Assembly (NCBI GenBank): GCA_945612235.1
Contig: CALZAE010000002.1
Span: 28,085 to 92,084, forward strand
Source of the DNA: an uncultured Gammaproteobacteria bacterium
Lineage (GTDB): Bacteria; Pseudomonadota; Gammaproteobacteria; Pseudomonadales; Pseudomonadaceae
DNA: 64,000 bases
Direction: 5' to 3'
The notes below the pieces were generated by a model that saw only the letters and a list, made by a program, of their open reading frames with translations, did not search any database and was not told the DNA's origin. A program made the position numbers and the translations under genes. This document shows positions 56,570-64,000 of this stretch, piece after piece (within the stretch, counting starts at the first letter, position 1; each line of letters opens with the position of its first letter).

Positions 56570-58096
56570 ATGCGTTCTTTGACACTGCACTTAAAAATAC
56601 TAATCGCTCTTTGTGTCATTATTGGCGCATCAGTCACGGCCTATCAGATTTATGTTTTAGGTATTCCTGTATCAGCGGATGAAACAGATAACCTCTGGAA
56701 CATTGATGCCAAGGTTGAGTTTAATGCCAATTCTCGCGAACCAGTCAAGCTGCAGATGTTTGTGCCGCCGCTGAATCAAGACTATGTCAGCCTTAATGAA
56801 AGCTTTATCTCCAACAATTACGGTGTCAGCGTTAATCGCCGTGATGATAACCGTCGTGTGACTTGGTCGGCACGTCGCGCCAGTGGTAAGCAAACCTTGT
56901 ATTACCGCTTGGTGATGACCAAACGCTACAGCGGCGAGCAGATCAAGGCTCAAGGCCCGATTTATCGTGAAACCTTACCCGTCGCCGGCGCTGAAAAAAT
57001 TGCTGCTGAAGCATTGCTCGCACCGATACGCCAGCACTCAGCTGACGTAGAAACCTTTATCAGTGAAGCCATTAAGCGTGTCAATAACACCGCGGACGAT
57101 AATGTACGCTTACTGCTCGGTGGCGACAGCTCCAGTGAGCGCAAGGCGGATGTGATTGATACTTTGCTATCCATTGCCCACGTACCCATGCAGCGCCTCC
57201 ACACCATTCGCCTGCAAGCAGATATCGCACAAACACCTGAACTGTGGCTGCGCAGCTTTAATGGCGAAAAATGGCTGTATTTTAATCCACAGTCAGGCGA
57301 GCAAGGCTTACCTGTTGACCGCATGATTTGGTGGCTCGGCGATGAGCCACTGGTTGAACTGGAAGGGGGTAGCAAAGCGGCGGTGACCTTCACTCTTAAC
57401 AACAGTGAAATCAACGCTATTCGTTTAGCCCAATTGAGCAACGAGAATGCTAACTCAAGCTTCTTAGACTACTCACTGTACGGCTTACCGCTACAAACTC
57501 AGCAAACCTACCAAGTGATGATTATGATCCCGCTGGGCGTGATGATTATTTTGATCTTGCGCAACCTAGGCGGCTTACAAACCTTGGGTACCTTTACCCC
57601 CGTGTTGATTGCTCTAGCCTTCCGTGAAACGCAACTGGGTTTCGGTATTGTGCTGTTTACTATTATTACGTCGCTCGGCTTAGCGCTGCGCTCCTATCTA
57701 GAGCACCTCAAACTACAGATGCTGCCAAGGCTGTCGGTGGTCTTGACCTTTGTTGTGGTCCTGATTGCTGTAATCAGCTTGTTTAGCCACAAGTTAGGTT
57801 TAGAGCGCGGCTTGTCCGTGTCCTTGTTCCCAATGGTGATTTTGACTATGACCATTGAGCGCCTATCAATTACTTGGGAAGAGCGCGGTGGCAGTCATGC
57901 CTTTAAAGTGGCCATCGGTACTTTGTTTGCCGCATCACTGGCGCATTACTTAATGAGCATCTCGGAGCTGAACTACTTTATCTTTACCTTCCCAGCGGTA
58001 CTGTTAATTATGGTGGGCTTTATGTTGGCGATGGGTCGCTACCGCGGCTACCGTTTAACAGAGTTGTTCCGTTTCAAAGCCTTCTTAAAGGACTGA
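56570..58096 (+). CDS. Inactive transglutaminase-like / 7TM membrane protein
   Basis: The 508-residue protein has an N-terminal helix (about 8-28), a periplasmic region of some 280 residues, and a C-terminal block of about six or seven helices (roughly 310-495). The periplasmic part has transglutaminase-like marks but the usual catalytic cysteine position is replaced (SSSERKADVIDTLLSIAHVPMQRL). This matches proteins named inactive transglutaminase or UUP1-family 7TM. It lies five bases after the retropepsin and four before the ATP-grasp gene. It may be a receptor or scaffold for the pair; this is inference. Confidence 0.82.
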   Translation: MRSLTLHLKILIALCVIIGASVTAYQIYVLGIPVSADETDNLWNIDAKVEFNANSREPVKLQMFVPPLNQDYVSLNESFISNNYGVSVNRRDDNRRVTWSARRASGKQTLYYRLVMTKRYSGEQIKAQGPIYRETLPVAGAEKIAAEALLAPIRQHSADVETFISEAIKRVNNTADDNVRLLLGGDSSSERKADVIDTLLSIAHVPMQRLHTIRLQADIAQTPELWLRSFNGEKWLYFNPQSGEQGLPVDRMIWWLGDEPLVELEGGSKAAVTFTLNNSEINAIRLAQLSNENANSSFLDYSLYGLPLQTQQTYQVMIMIPLGVMIILILRNLGGLQTLGTFTPVLIALAFRETQLGFGIVLFTIITSLGLALRSYLEHLKLQMLPRLSVVLTFVVVLIAVISLFSHKLGLERGLSVSLFPMVILTMTIERLSITWEERGGSHAFKVAIGTLFAASLAHYLMSISELNYFIFTFPAVLLIMVGFMLAMGRYRGYRLTELFRFKAFLKD

Positions 58097-58100
58097 TGCC

Positions 58101-59087
58101 ATGTTTGGGTTTGGTTTAATTAAAACGTGGCGCGAGCTTAACGCCAAAGGCATTATGGGCATCAACCGCCGTAATGCCGATTATGTACTCAAGTACAATA
58201 AGCGCAGCTTGTATCCAGTGGTGGATGACAAAATCCTCACCAAAGAACGAGCAATTAAAGCTGGCATTAATGTGCCAGAAATGTACGGTATTATTTCCAG
58301 TGAAAAGGAAATTGAAAAGCTCAATCAAATCATCGGCGAGCGCACTGACTTTGTGATCAAACCTGCCATGGGTGCAGGTGGTGACGGTATTTTAGTGATC
58401 GCCGACCGTTTTGAGGATCGCTATAAAACAGTCTCCGGAAAAATCATCAGTCACGAAGAAATCGAACATCAGATTTCTAGTATCCTGACCGGCTTATATT
58501 CTTTAGGTGGCTCACGTGACCGCGCGTTAATTGAATACCGCGTCAAGCCTGATCCACTGTTTAAAAGCATCAGCTATGAAGGTGTACCGGATATTCGCGT
58601 CATTGTACTGATGGGCTACCCCATTATGGCGATGCTGCGTTTACCCACACGCCAGTCCGGCGGTAAAGCCAACCTGCACCAAGGTGCAATTGGCGTAGGT
58701 GTGGATCTAGCCACGGGTCTGACATTGCAAGGCACTTGGCTGAATAACAAAATCAGCAAGCACCCAGATACCAGTAACTTTGTTGCCGGTGTGCAACTGC
58801 CAGACTGGGATGGCTTTATGACCCTGTCTGCAGGCTGCTATGAGCTGTGTGGCTTGGGTTATATTGGTGTAGATATGGTGCTAGACCAAGAGTTAGGCCC
58901 GCTGATTTTAGAGCTTAACGCCCGTCCAGGCCTCAATATTCAGATCGCTAACAACGCCGGTTTAACTTTACGCGCGCATGCTGTCGAGCATCATATTGCT
59001 GATCTAAAACGCAAAGGCATCACTGAGACTGTTGAAGAGCGCGTGCGCTTCTCACAATCTTTATTCGCCGCCACTCCCTCTCAATAA
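58101..59087 (+). CDS. RimK-like ATP-grasp ligase (alpha-L-glutamate ligase-like)
   Basis: The 328-residue cytoplasmic protein has ATP-grasp features: DFVIKPAMGAGGDGILVI (ATP-binding Lys and glycine loop), IEYRVKPDPLFKSISYEGVPDIRVIVLMGYPIMAMLRLP, and LILELNARPGLNIQIAN with the metal-binding Glu-x-Asn. Family members ligate amino acids, often glutamate, to peptides or proteins. The target is unknown. Operon with the retropepsin and inactive transglutaminase genes. Confidence 0.88.
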   Translation: MFGFGLIKTWRELNAKGIMGINRRNADYVLKYNKRSLYPVVDDKILTKERAIKAGINVPEMYGIISSEKEIEKLNQIIGERTDFVIKPAMGAGGDGILVIADRFEDRYKTVSGKIISHEEIEHQISSILTGLYSLGGSRDRALIEYRVKPDPLFKSISYEGVPDIRVIVLMGYPIMAMLRLPTRQSGGKANLHQGAIGVGVDLATGLTLQGTWLNNKISKHPDTSNFVAGVQLPDWDGFMTLSAGCYELCGLGYIGVDMVLDQELGPLILELNARPGLNIQIANNAGLTLRAHAVEHHIADLKRKGITETVEERVRFSQSLFAATPSQ

Positions 59088-59103
59088 GACCGCGAGGCTT
59101 TTT

Positions 59104-59135
59104 ACCTTCAGTCAGCCTCTAGGCCGGCTGAAGGT
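59104..59135 (+). terminator. Hairpin between the ATP-grasp gene and pabB
   Basis: ACCTTCAG and CTGAAGGT pair over 8 bp with inner GCC/GGC pairing. No T-run follows, and the right arm overlaps the region just before pabB, including its AAGG. It might influence pabB translation rather than terminate. Confidence 0.35.
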
Positions 59136-59142
59136 GACTTAA

Positions 59143-60504
59143 GTGTTTATGCATACTTGCCTGCTTGTTCCGCTCACCTATCACACTAATCCTGCACACT
59201 ACTTCCAACGGATTCATGCCCAAAGCGGCGCGGTCTTACTCGACTCGGGCTACCCTGTCAGCCAGCGTGGACGTTTTGATATCCTCAGTGCTCAACCTTT
59301 AGAGACTATTACGCCGCAGCCCAATGAACAGGTTGATGCCTTTCGCCAACGCTGCCAAGCGCTACTGCAACAGTTGCCTCTATGCCATGCACCTACAGAC
59401 GCTGAACTACCCTTTACCGGTGGTTTAATCGGCTACCTGACCTATGAGTTCAATAGCTTAGCGCAATGCACGCAGACCGAAGGCTTAGCCAGTGCCGCGG
59501 TGGGGTTGTATAACTGGGCGGTGATCAGCGACCATCAACTGCAGCGCTGCTGGTTCATGTGCCACCCCAGCTTAAGCGCTGAACGTCAAAACGAGCTGTT
59601 GAGTCTGTTTACGAGTACTGCCGCACTGCAGCCCACTGCGGCTTTCACCTTAAACAGCCCCTTTACTGCACAGATAAATGCGCAGCGTTATCGTGATGAC
59701 CTTGAGCGTATTCATAACTATATTGCCGCCGGCGACTGCTATCAGGTTAACTACACTCAGCGCTTTAACAGCACATACCAAGGCGATGCCTGGTACGCGT
59801 ACAAGAGTTTACGGGAACGCTGCCCGACTCCTTTTGCTAGTTTTATCCGAGTTAATCAGCAACAAGCCATTATCAGCCTTTCGCCTGAGCGTTTTTTGCA
59901 GGTACGCCAAGGTCAGGTTGAAAGCCGCCCAATCAAAGGTACGCGCGCGCGCAGTGCAACTCCAGCGCAGGATCAAGCGTTGTCCGATGATTTATTAGCC
60001 AGCCCGAAAGACCGTGCTGAGAACCTGATGATTGTTGATTTACTGCGCAATGATTTAGGCCGCTACTGCACGCCGGGCAGTATTCGCGTCCCTGAGTTAT
60101 TTGCCCTAGAAAGCTATCCTAATGTGCACCATATGGTCAGTAGCGTCACTGGCACACTGGCACATCAGCACAACGCTCTAGACGTACTTATCGGCAGCTT
60201 CCCTGGCGGCTCAATCACCGGCGCACCCAAGCGTCGGGCCATGCAAATCATTAGTGAGCTGGAAGCCAGCGTGCGCAGTATTTATTGCGGCAGTATTTTC
60301 TATCTCGATACGCGCGGTGAAATGGACAGCTCCATCACCATTCGCACTTTACTGGCTAATCACGGCGCCATCAGCTGCTGGGGTGGCGGCGGGATTGTCT
60401 ATGACTCGTCGATTGACGATGAATATCAGGAGTCCATCCAAAAAGTGCAGGTGCTGATGAGCGCACTGGAAGAACTGCATACAGCACCAGCCACACCGAA
60501 TTAA
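59143..60504 (+). CDS. pabB: Aminodeoxychorismate synthase component I
   Basis: PabB aminates chorismate to 4-amino-4-deoxychorismate for folate synthesis, using ammonia from a PabA partner. The 453-residue protein has chorismate-enzyme blocks GDCYQVNYTQRF, SLSPERFL, PIKGTR, DRAENLMIVDLLRNDLGR, and the C-terminal GSFPGGSITGAPKRRAMQII and SIYCGSIFYLD. PIKGTR and the paba-type lysine distinguish it from TrpE. The start may be this GTG (AAGG about eight bases upstream) or the ATG two codons later. The stop overlaps the convergent GIDE gene. Confidence 0.94.
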   Translation: MFMHTCLLVPLTYHTNPAHYFQRIHAQSGAVLLDSGYPVSQRGRFDILSAQPLETITPQPNEQVDAFRQRCQALLQQLPLCHAPTDAELPFTGGLIGYLTYEFNSLAQCTQTEGLASAAVGLYNWAVISDHQLQRCWFMCHPSLSAERQNELLSLFTSTAALQPTAAFTLNSPFTAQINAQRYRDDLERIHNYIAAGDCYQVNYTQRFNSTYQGDAWYAYKSLRERCPTPFASFIRVNQQQAIISLSPERFLQVRQGQVESRPIKGTRARSATPAQDQALSDDLLASPKDRAENLMIVDLLRNDLGRYCTPGSIRVPELFALESYPNVHHMVSSVTGTLAHQHNALDVLIGSFPGGSITGAPKRRAMQIISELEASVRSIYCGSIFYLDTRGEMDSSITIRTLLANHGAISCWGGGGIVYDSSIDDEYQESIQKVQVLMSALEELHTAPATPN

Positions 60505-61400
60505 AACTGCGTTTTGATAATATAAGCTGCTGCTAATGCGCCACCCAGACAGGCTATAAAACCCACCAGCGCTTGCCCGTACAAGCGCTTGGCAATACTT
60601 TCTTCGCTGTAATTGGACAACACAAATGGCCGCCCTTCTAAGGATTGACGCAAATAATGTTGTGCTGGCTCAAGCTGCTGCGCTTGCTGCATCGATAGGG
60701 CCTGCTGCTCGGCCGCTGCACGCACAGTTTGCCACTCCGTCAAATCCAGCTCGCCATTGCCATCGCGATCAAAGCGTTGCAGCAAATCGTTAAAGTCATC
60801 CTTCCACTCACGAATCACTGCACCTTGAGTGGCGCGCAGATCAAGTACTTCACGCCCTTGCCCACGGGTGACAAAGTCACCTATGGCATAGAGCGGCTCA
60901 TGCACATGCAAGCGCTGTTCCGTATAGCGATAACGCTTACTGCCAACCAGAAAATTACGTAAGAAATGCCTGTGCATTTGATGTTTTAACGGGTGTCTAC
61001 TTTGGCCATACCACACCTGTTTTGTCATAGGTATAACGTGCGCACCCTGAGGGTCAATCCAACACTCGCCGGTGCCATCGCTCAAACATAACAATGCGGT
61101 ACTGCGACCTTTTTCAACATTCTTCCAACGCGTAGCATTACGCTCGCTTTGCACTTGCTCATCAATAGCAAAAGACCACCAGACACAGGGTTGCGCACTG
61201 AGCGGGCCATTGAGCGACTCTGCGCGCGGCTCAATCACGCCGTACAACTCAACATAACCTTGCGCTGCTGAGCGTATTTTAGAGGTGGGCGTATCCAGTA
61301 AATAGCGGGCTTTCTTCAGATTGTGCAAACACCACCAGCCGCCACCCAAAGTTGCTAGCGCAGTAACAGCCAAGGTCACAATCAGCCCAAAACTATCCAC
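60501..61400 (-). CDS. GIDE-domain membrane protein with an EF-hand
   Basis: The 299-residue protein has N- and C-terminal transmembrane helices (about 5-25 and 277-295). The middle resembles the GIDE/MULAN-type domain (YVELYGVIEPRAESLNGPLSAQPCVWWSFAIDEQ), which in eukaryotes precedes a RING ligase; no RING is present here. Near 211-222 it has a canonical EF-hand loop DRDGNGELDLTE with all calcium-ligand positions. Six bases separate it from the LemA gene upstream. Calcium sensing at the membrane is an inference; the function is unknown. Confidence 0.72.
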   Translation of the reverse strand: MDSFGLIVTLAVTALATLGGGWWCLHNLKKARYLLDTPTSKIRSAAQGYVELYGVIEPRAESLNGPLSAQPCVWWSFAIDEQVQSERNATRWKNVEKGRSTALLCLSDGTGECWIDPQGAHVIPMTKQVWYGQSRHPLKHQMHRHFLRNFLVGSKRYRYTEQRLHVHEPLYAIGDFVTRGQGREVLDLRATQGAVIREWKDDFNDLLQRFDRDGNGELDLTEWQTVRAAAEQQALSMQQAQQLEPAQHYLRQSLEGRPFVLSNYSEESIAKRLYGQALVGFIACLGGALAAAYIIKTQF

Positions 61401-61406
61401 TGCGGG

Positions 61407-61979
61407 TTAACCGAATAGGCTTTTAATATCAACATCAGCTAACTCGGCATCGCTAAAGCGCAACAACTCAGCTGCCACAAAGTTAAAGTAACGCGCAATC
61501 AACACATCAGGAAATTGCTCAATACGCACATTATTCAAATTCACTGCTTCGTTATACAACTCCCGACGATCAGCAATGGCGCTTTCTAAGGCACTGATGC
61601 GCTGCTGTAAAAACTTAAAGTTTTCATTGGCTTTCAATTCGGGGTAATTTTCTGCCAAAGCAAATAACTTGCCTAGACCTAAACGCAAGCCTGTTTCTGC
61701 TGTGCCCAGCGCACTGACATCATGCTGCTCACGGGCATTGGAAACCGCATTACGCGCAGTAATCACCGCTTCTAAAGTTTGACGCTCATGCTGCATATAC
61801 TGTTTGCAGGTTTCCACCAACTTAGGCAACTCTTCATGACGCTGCTTGAGCAAAACATCAATATTGGCCCACGCCTTAGTCACACTATGTTTTAAGCGTA
61901 CCAAGGCGTTGTATAAGCTGACCGCCCAAGCCGCAAGCAAAATAGCTACGACCACCACAGCCACCAGGAAAAAACTCAT
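61407..61979 (-). CDS. LemA-family protein
   Basis: LemA-family proteins are small helical bundles with one N-terminal helix and unclear function, often linked to cell envelope processes. The 190 residues have a transmembrane segment at about 3-25, and then the family core YNALVRLKHSVTKAWANIDVLLKQRHEELPKLVETCKQY and the late LNVRIEQFPDVLIARYF-like NNVRIEQFPDVLIARYFNF. Six bases before the GIDE/EF-hand gene, it is the first gene of the pair. Confidence 0.93.
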   Translation of the reverse strand: MSFFLVAVVVVAILLAAWAVSLYNALVRLKHSVTKAWANIDVLLKQRHEELPKLVETCKQYMQHERQTLEAVITARNAVSNAREQHDVSALGTAETGLRLGLGKLFALAENYPELKANENFKFLQQRISALESAIADRRELYNEAVNLNNVRIEQFPDVLIARYFNFVAAELLRFSDAELADVDIKSLFG

Positions 61980-62075
61980 CGTACGCTCCCAAACTGTAAT
62001 AAAATAAAGTGCTGCATCTTAAGCCTCAAGACGCTTCTAGACCACTGTTTATTCGGCGTCATTGATCGACAAACT

Positions 62076-62102
62076 GAACTTGCGCAACGCTAGGTTATCT
62101 AT
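62076..62102 (+). promoter_or_regulatory. Candidate AlgU/sigma-E-type promoter
   Basis: GAACTT (62076-62081) and TCTAT (62098-62102) are separated by 16 bases, agreeing with the AlgU consensus GAACTT-N16/17-TCTGA in the -35 and three -10 positions. The predicted start near 62110 is about 70 bases before the coiled-coil protein gene. It would place that gene in the envelope-stress regulon. Confidence 0.5.
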
Positions 62103-62180
62103 TGTGCTACATCAAGGCTGCAACTGCGGTTGCGCTATACTCAATTTATGTTTAACCGCCTGACCGAGTGATTTTTACTT

Positions 62181-63143
62181 ATGCGTAATGACACTGACGA
62201 TGATCTGGACGATCTATCCAGCCTGCCCAATGGGCGCATTGAACCCCAACTCAATACATCAGCAACAGATACGGCTCACCCCTTGACCCCGACTCGCCCA
62301 GCAGCGCCACAGCGTAGCAAAGGCGTTGGCGTTTTATCTGCATTGACTCTCGCCATTCTCTGTTCAAGCGCAGCTTTTGGTTGGTGGAGCATCCAGCGTA
62401 TGCAGTTATTGGAACAGCAACTGGTGGCCACACAAAACAGCTTCTCGAAAACCAGCGAAGCAGCTGCCGGACGTATCCAAGATATCACCGGCAAAGTGGA
62501 TGCTGCGCAAAGCAGTGTACTCAACGATAACACTACATTAAAAAAACGCCTGGAAGCCCTAGAACGTGCAGCCGTGGAAACGCAAAAACAACAACAAACG
62601 CAGAGCACTGAGCAAGCCTCAAGCATCAACACGCTCAGCAGTGAACTTGCCCACCTCACACAATTGAGCGAGCGCTTCAAAAACAATTTAGATGCGCAGC
62701 AAAACAGCCTCTCTCAGCAGGAAAAAACGCTAGCTGCACTTGAACCCACATTGGCACAACACAGCAAAACTCTAACCAAGCTACAGGCTGATGTAAGCCA
62801 GCAGATTGACAGTCAACGCACGCAACTGCAGCAACTGGCATCCAAATTACAAGAGCAGCAACCGCAGCTCGCGCAACTCGAGCAGCTCAACACCAAGCTC
62901 AACACCCTCAGCAGCCAAACCACAGCACTACAAAAAAGCACATCCAATCCGGACGACATCACACGCTTGCAACAAGACATGTTGATCTTACGCAGCGAAC
63001 TCGACAATCGCCCTGCAGCCAAAGCTGCTCCTGCTGCACCAGCCCCTTCATTGGCTGACTTTGATGCCTATCGAGCACAAACCAATCGCACCATCAGCGC
63101 ATTACAAGAGCAGATTCGCAACCTACAAAAAAGCACGCCGTAG
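62181..63143 (+). CDS. Membrane-anchored coiled-coil protein of unknown function
   Basis: The 320-residue protein has an acidic, proline-rich cytoplasmic N-terminus, one transmembrane helix at about 49-69, and about 230 residues of low-complexity, heptad-like Gln/Leu/Ser/Thr-rich sequence predicted to form a long coiled coil in the periplasm. I recognise no catalytic domain; it resembles structural coiled-coil proteins of proteobacteria. Its stop lies inside the following terminator. The AlgU-like promoter upstream suggests an envelope-stress role. Confidence 0.75.
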   Translation: MRNDTDDDLDDLSSLPNGRIEPQLNTSATDTAHPLTPTRPAAPQRSKGVGVLSALTLAILCSSAAFGWWSIQRMQLLEQQLVATQNSFSKTSEAAAGRIQDITGKVDAAQSSVLNDNTTLKKRLEALERAAVETQKQQQTQSTEQASSINTLSSELAHLTQLSERFKNNLDAQQNSLSQQEKTLAALEPTLAQHSKTLTKLQADVSQQIDSQRTQLQQLASKLQEQQPQLAQLEQLNTKLNTLSSQTTALQKSTSNPDDITRLQQDMLILRSELDNRPAAKAAPAAPAPSLADFDAYRAQTNRTISALQEQIRNLQKSTP

Positions 63144-63150
63144 CGTGCTT
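63127..63150 (-). terminator. Rho-independent terminator of the chemoreceptor gene
   Basis: AAGCACGC and GCGTGCTT form a perfect 8-bp stem with a 4-base loop. On the minus strand it continues into six T. The stem also covers the stop of the convergent coiled-coil gene. Confidence 0.85.
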
Positions 63151-63182
63151 CTTGTCTTATTCACTAAGCCTAAGGCTAGCTT

Positions 63183-64000
63183 TTACAACTTAAATTGACT
63201 GACTAAGCGGCGCAATTCAGCAGTCAAGCGTAATAAATCTTCACTGCTGTGTGCCGTCTGTGTTGCGCCCGATGAAGTGTTATCTGCAATATTACTGATA
63301 CGGGTGACGTTACGGTTAATCTCTTCCGCAACCGCGCTTTGCTCTTCAGCAGCTGTAGCAATCTGCAGATTCATATTATTAATAGTCGCCACTTCCGCAG
63401 CAATCACATGCAAGCTTTGTGAGGCTTTTTCCACACAGACTGAGCCCGTTGTCGCACGCTCTTGCGCACCCGTCATGGCATTCACAGCATTTTTCACCCC
63501 AAGTTGCAAACGCTCAATCATCTGCTGAATTTCTTCAGTGGACTTTTGCGTGCGCGAGGCTAAGGTACGCACCTCATCAGCCACGACCGCAAAACCACGA
63601 CCTTGCTCACCCGCGCGTGCCGCTTCAATCGCCGCATTAAGTGCCAGTAAGTTGGTTTGCTCAGCAATGCCTTTAATCACATCTAAAACTTCACTGATAC
63701 TCGCTGTATCACTTTCTACATGCTGCACTACGGCGGCGGCGCTTTCGATTTCAGCAATTAAGTTCTTAATTCCTATAATGGCTTCTTGCGCCACCAACAC
63801 ACCAGCTCTAGACTCATCATCGGCACCTTGCGAGGCTTGCGCCGTTTGTGTGGCATGGCGAGCAACTTCTTGCACTGTTGCACTCATTTGCTTCATCGCA
63901 GAGGCCACCATATCAGTCTCAGTGCGTTGCTCAACCACAGCTTTAAGGGTTGAATCTGCGACATCTGCCACTCGGTCAGAGACACCATTGAGCTGCTGAG
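63183..64000 (-). CDS. Methyl-accepting chemotaxis protein, signalling domain (5' end outside window)
   Basis: The visible part is the cytoplasmic signalling hairpin of a chemoreceptor. The hairpin tip reads VIKGIAEQTNLLALNAAIEAARAGEQGRGFAVVADEVRTLA, where CheA and CheW bind, flanked by long methylation helices and ending in VSQFKL. The frame remains open to the last base with no plausible start, so the sensor, transmembrane and HAMP parts lie beyond the window. Ligand is therefore unknown. Confidence 0.93.
   Translation of the reverse strand, partial: QQLNGVSDRVADVADSTLKAVVEQRTETDMVASAMKQMSATVQEVARHATQTAQASQGADDESRAGVLVAQEAIIGIKNLIAEIESAAAVVQHVESDTASISEVLDVIKGIAEQTNLLALNAAIEAARAGEQGRGFAVVADEVRTLASRTQKSTEEIQQMIERLQLGVKNAVNAMTGAQERATTGSVCVEKASQSLHVIAAEVATINNMNLQIATAAEEQSAVAEEINRNVTRISNIADNTSSGATQTAHSSEDLLRLTAELRRLVSQFKL

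Noticed and set aside
1-64000. CRISPR arrays, tRNA or rRNA genes, insertion sequences, prophage or attachment sites
   Set aside because: Reading intergenic regions on both strands, I found no regularly spaced repeats, cloverleaf elements, transposase or integrase genes.

Overview
The window reads as a chromosomal segment of a Pseudomonas-lineage gammaproteobacterium with a base composition near half G+C by eye, lower than in most Pseudomonas. A low-GC Pseudomonadaceae genus is plausible but is an inference. The main evidence is gene order: nadB / algU-mucA-mucB-mucC-mucD / lepA-lepB-rnc-era-recO-pdxJ, motY / pyrC-rnt, divergent ppsR / ppsA, and prpR-prpB-prpC-acnD-prpF all match Pseudomonas neighbourhoods. 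I see no rRNA, tRNA, CRISPR array, insertion sequence or prophage. Coding is dense and almost every gene is intact; only the first (recC) and last (chemoreceptor) are cut by the window edges.

Layout. 0-8 kb: a tightly overlapping recC-recB-recD operon, then a calcineurin-like phosphatase. 8-11 kb: a homolog of the replication-fork barrier protein Tus, with a degenerate Ter-like sequence just upstream, then a cardiolipin-synthase-like enzyme. 11-16 kb: a divergent phosphoketolase-family enzyme facing an operon of a beta-CASP metallo-beta-lactamase protein and a LOG-family protein. 16-19 kb: pyrF, a DUF2897 micro-protein and fumC. 19-25 kb: pdxJ, recO, era, rnc, lepB and lepA on the minus strand. 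25-29 kb: the envelope-stress sigma factor AlgU and its Muc regulators, with a recognisable AlgU-type promoter. 29-34 kb: nadB, ygfX/sdhE and ygfZ-ydhR-yajD. 34-39 kb: AGCS symporter, motY, pyrC, rnt, ppsR. 39-48 kb: ppsA, a thiosulfate-type module (periplasmic rhodanese, YeeE/YedE transporter, cysteine-containing micro-protein), a methyltransferase, a BASS transporter, an exported membrane-anchored nuclease-like protein and a 1-Cys peroxiredoxin preceded by an OxyR-like site. 48-56 kb: the methylcitrate cycle under a GntR regulator with palindromic operators. 56-59 kb: retropepsin / inactive transglutaminase-7TM / ATP-grasp cluster. 59-64 kb: pabB, a GIDE plus EF-hand membrane protein paired with LemA, a coiled-coil membrane protein with an AlgU-like promoter, and a truncated chemoreceptor.

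How it works together. The left end concerns DNA ends and replication forks (RecBCD, Tus). The centre is translation, RNA processing and secretion housekeeping joined to envelope-stress control. The right half is carbon overflow and sulfur metabolism (PEP synthase, propionate catabolism, thiosulfate) and poorly characterised envelope proteins. The points most worth follow-up are the Tus homolog in a Pseudomonas-type genome, the phosphoketolase-like enzyme with an altered thiamine-diphosphate motif, the thiosulfate module micro-protein, the GIDE/EF-hand/LemA pair and the retropepsin/ATP-grasp cluster. No wholly unprecedented multi-gene system was identified with confidence.
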